A stretch of 15,016 bases of DNA. It comes from an uncultured Collinsella sp. GTDB taxonomy: Bacteria > Actinomycetota > Coriobacteriia > Coriobacteriales > Coriobacteriaceae. Of the stretch, positions 13,607-15,016 are shown one piece after another (positions within the stretch are counted from its first letter, which is position 1; each line of letters opens with the position of its first letter). The notes beneath the pieces are model-generated. The model was not told where the DNA came from, made no database searches, and saw nothing but the letters and a program-made list of their open reading frames with translations. The DNA is taken from positions 1 through 15,016 of the forward strand of contig CABUSL010000040.1 of the NCBI GenBank assembly GCA_902494295.1, written 5' to 3'. A program made the position numbers and the translations under genes.

Positions 13607-14260
13607 ATGTTGCTCTGCCCCAGCCTCATGTGCGCCGACTACGGCAACCTGCGTGCGACCGTCGAGGAGCTCGACGCCGCCGGCATTGATATCTTCCATT
13701 GCGACGTGATGGACGGCAGTTTCGTTCCCAACTTCGCCATGGGCCTCGAGGACATTAAGGCCGTGCGTGCCGCCACCAACAAGCTCGTTGACGTGCACCT
13801 TATGGTCGAGAACCCCGCCAGCAAGGTGGAGCTTTTCGCCTCCGCCGGCGCGGACATCATCTACATCCATCCGGAGTCCGAGCGCTACGTGGTCAAGACT
13901 CTCGCTGCGATCAAGGCCCTCGGCAAGAGCGCAGGCATCGCAGTAAACCCCGACACCTCGATTTCCGAGGTGGAGGAGATGTTGAACCTTTGCGACTACG
14001 TGATGGTCATGACGGTGAACCCGGGCTTTGCCGGTCAGAGCTTCATCGAGTCCACGAACGATAAGGTACGTCGTCTTGCCGCGCTGAAGGAACGCTTCGG
14101 CTTCAAGCTCATGATCGATGGCGCCTGCTCGCCTGAGCGCGTGCGCGATCTGTCCGCCATCGGTGCGGATGGCTTCATCCTGGGCACCAGTGCGCTGTTT
14201 GGCAAGGACGCCGGTTACGAGGAGTGCTTGCGTCGCCTGCGCGCCGGCGAGGTGTATTAG
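13607..14260 (+). CDS. alsE: D-allulose-6-phosphate 3-epimerase-like (Rpe superfamily)
   Basis: A 217-residue ribulose-phosphate-binding TIM barrel. Catalytic and metal positions are present: S6, H31, D33 (FHCDVMDG), H64 (VDVHLMV) and D171 (IDGACS). Several details favour the AlsE branch, which interconverts D-allulose-6-P and D-fructose-6-P, over the pentose-phosphate enzyme Rpe. These are CPSLMCAD at the start (E. coli AlsE has SPSLMCMD), VMTVNPGFAGQSF rather than LMSVNPGFGGQSF, and GTSALF rather than GSAIF near the end. These comparisons are from memory of the E. coli proteins. The gene is preceded by AAGGAG and the paired operator sites, and followed by the RpiB-type isomerase. A plain ribulose-5-phosphate epimerase is the main alternative. 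Confidence 0.85.
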   Translation: MLLCPSLMCADYGNLRATVEELDAAGIDIFHCDVMDGSFVPNFAMGLEDIKAVRAATNKLVDVHLMVENPASKVELFASAGADIIYIHPESERYVVKTLAAIKALGKSAGIAVNPDTSISEVEEMLNLCDYVMVMTVNPGFAGQSFIESTNDKVRRLAALKERFGFKLMIDGACSPERVRDLSAIGADGFILGTSALFGKDAGYEECLRRLRAGEVY

Positions 14261-14290
14261 AAGCGTAATGGCAAATTAGGACGGAATGAG

Positions 14291-14305
14291 CGCGCGACAC
14301 GCGCG
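14291..14305 (+). other. GC hairpin between epimerase and isomerase genes
   Basis: CGCGCG-aca-CGCGCG forms a 6-bp stem within the 69-base gap. No T-run follows, so it is not a terminator. It may slow mRNA decay or adjust isomerase expression relative to the epimerase. Confidence 0.35.
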
Positions 14306-14329
14306 AGCGGATTTGGAAAGGGGTCTCTT

Positions 14330-14806
14330 ATGAAGATCGGTATTGGAAACGACCACGTCGCGGTTGAGTATAAGGAAGCCATTGCGGCGTATATCCAGGA
14401 GAAGTACGGCTATGAGGTCGTGAACTTCGGCACGGACAGCACCGAGCGCTTTGACTATCCCATCGCGGGTGAGGCCGTGGCGAACGCGGTCGTGGCCGGG
14501 GAAGTCGATCGCGGTATCGTGATCTGCGGCACGGGAGTGGGCATTTCGCTTGCCGCGAACAAGGTGCGCGGTATCCGTTGCTGCACCTGCTCTGAGCCGT
14601 ATTCCGCTCGCTTGTCACGCGAGCACAACAACACCAACATGCTCGCATTTGGTGCTCGCGTGGTAGGCATCGAGCTGGCCAAGATGATCGTCGACGCCTG
14701 GCTCACCGGCGAGTTCGAGGGCGGCCGTCACCAGCGCCGCATCGATATGATTCGCCAGATCGAGGCTCGTCAGCTCGTGCGTGCGGAGGAGGCACGCGGC
14801 TGGTAG
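14330..14806 (+). CDS. rpiB: RpiB-type ribose-5-P / allose-6-P isomerase
   Basis: A 158-residue RpiB/LacAB-family isomerase. Active-site residues are in place: D8-H9 (GNDHVA), C66 and T68 (ICGTGVGIS), and H99 (SREHNNTN). The blocks CSEPYSARLSREHN, LAFGARVVG, ELAKMIVDAWL and EGGRHQRRID closely match E. coli RpiB, which also isomerises D-allose-6-P to D-allulose-6-P. Beside an AlsE-like epimerase, the allose-6-P role is the better reading here: the product would feed straight into the epimerase and then fructose-6-P. Ribose-5-P isomerase remains possible. AAAGGGG precedes the ATG. The stop lies only about 20 bases before the end of an insertion element, which may affect termination of the transcript. 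Confidence 0.9.
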   Translation: MKIGIGNDHVAVEYKEAIAAYIQEKYGYEVVNFGTDSTERFDYPIAGEAVANAVVAGEVDRGIVICGTGVGISLAANKVRGIRCCTCSEPYSARLSREHNNTNMLAFGARVVGIELAKMIVDAWLTGEFEGGRHQRRIDMIRQIEARQLVRAEEARGW

Positions 14807-14834
14807 TGGAAAAGCCCGTCACCCGTGTTGAACT

Positions 14835-14868
14835 GCCTCCCATTTCTTGGACATGAGAAATGGGAGGC
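14835..14868 (+). terminator. Strong hairpin at the IS end, covering the orfA ribosome site
   Basis: GCCTCCCATTTCT (14835-14847) pairs perfectly over 13 bp with AGAAATGGGAGGC (14856-14868), 8-base loop, and TTTCTTT follows. It has the form of an intrinsic terminator and would stop read-through from rpiB. The 3' arm contains GGGAGG, the ribosome site of the ATG at 14876, so outside transcripts would keep that site closed. In IS10 and IS50, comparable structures are known to limit transposase made from outside promoters. Confidence 0.75.
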
Positions 14869-14875
14869 TTTCTTT

Positions 14876-15016
14876 ATGCGCGTTGATTTGAGGGTGAAGC
14901 ATGATGTCGAGGCCAGGAAGGCGGCCATAGGGCTCTTCGAGCTCGGGCACGGGTATAAATCTGCCGCGATTGCCCTTTCGCTTCCCGCGGAAGCCGTGAG
15001 AAGATGGCAGGAGATA
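14876..15016 (+). CDS. IS3-family transposase OrfA (partial, runs off the window)
   Basis: The visible 47 residues include MRVDLRVKHDVEARKAAIGL, FELGHGYKSAAIALSLPAEA and VRRWQEI. This is the helix-turn-helix opening of IS3-type OrfA proteins (pattern RxxAIxLFExGxGYKxxAxxLxLPxxxVRxW). GGGAGG lies 8 bases before the ATG but inside the hairpin. The frame is intact up to the edge. OrfB, carrying the DDE catalytic domain and usually joined by -1 frameshifting, would lie further right. Confidence 0.75.
   Translation, partial: MRVDLRVKHDVEARKAAIGLFELGHGYKSAAIALSLPAEAVRRWQEI

Larger units (their letters stand above)
14826..15016 (+). mobile_element. Left end of an IS3-family (IS150-like) insertion sequence
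   Basis: TGTTGAACTGCCTCCCATTT, then CTTGGACA, resembles the terminal repeats of IS150-group elements, which start with TG and carry ACTG...CC...TTGGACA. It is followed 40-50 bases later by an orfA-type transposase reading frame. The right end and any target duplication lie outside the window, so the exact border (near 14826) is inferred. Confidence 0.65.

Overview
This window looks like chromosomal DNA from a gut Coriobacteriia member, most like Collinsella. That is an inference from gene content and style, not from a marker gene. The supporting signs are GC-rich codon use, strong AGGAGG-type ribosome sites, a 12-helix membrane LuxR-type regulator, and PTS sugar-uptake genes. No rRNA, tRNA or CRISPR array is visible.

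Left part (1-4474, minus strand). A probable four-gene operon reads leftwards: a small protein with zinc-ribbon ends (DUF4428-like), a membrane protein with two zinc ribbons and two helices, an SPFH-domain protein with two C-terminal zinc ribbons, and a secreted lipoprotein. It resembles the Bacillus YdjG/YdjI membrane-stress module but lacks a PspA gene in the window. Beyond the lipoprotein, at the left edge, is the C-terminal half of a LuxR-type helix-turn-helix with no N-terminal part. A repeat-rich 377-base intergenic stretch separates the operon from the next, divergent gene.

Middle (4852-9720). A 12-helix LuxR-type regulator on the plus strand is split by a frameshift in a run of five T. 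The first two helices lie in one frame; the other ten helices and the DNA-binding domain lie in the next. After a long hairpin comes the Mg2+-importing P-type ATPase gene mgtA on the minus strand. Its upstream leader of about 300 nt carries a 23-codon open frame with an excellent ribosome site, behind a TTGACA promoter, and so may be a regulatory leader peptide.

Right part (9721-14806, plus strand). This is a sugar-utilisation locus: a TIM-barrel sugar isomerase/epimerase, a PTS EIIBC permease, a DeoR-family repressor, a D-allulose-6-phosphate 3-epimerase-like protein and an RpiB-type isomerase. The last two correspond to the E. coli allose pathway (allose-6-P to allulose-6-P to fructose-6-P), so I infer uptake and breakdown of D-allose, D-allulose or a close relative. 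A shared motif, GGTYAAWCGATTAA, occurs upstream of the repressor gene and twice upstream of the epimerase gene; a spaced variant lies before the permease operon. It is a good candidate operator for the DeoR protein.

Right edge (14826-15016). The left end of an IS3-family element begins about 20 bases after the isomerase gene, apparently inside that operon's own terminator. Its end forms a hairpin that covers the ribosome site of the transposase orfA, which runs off the window.
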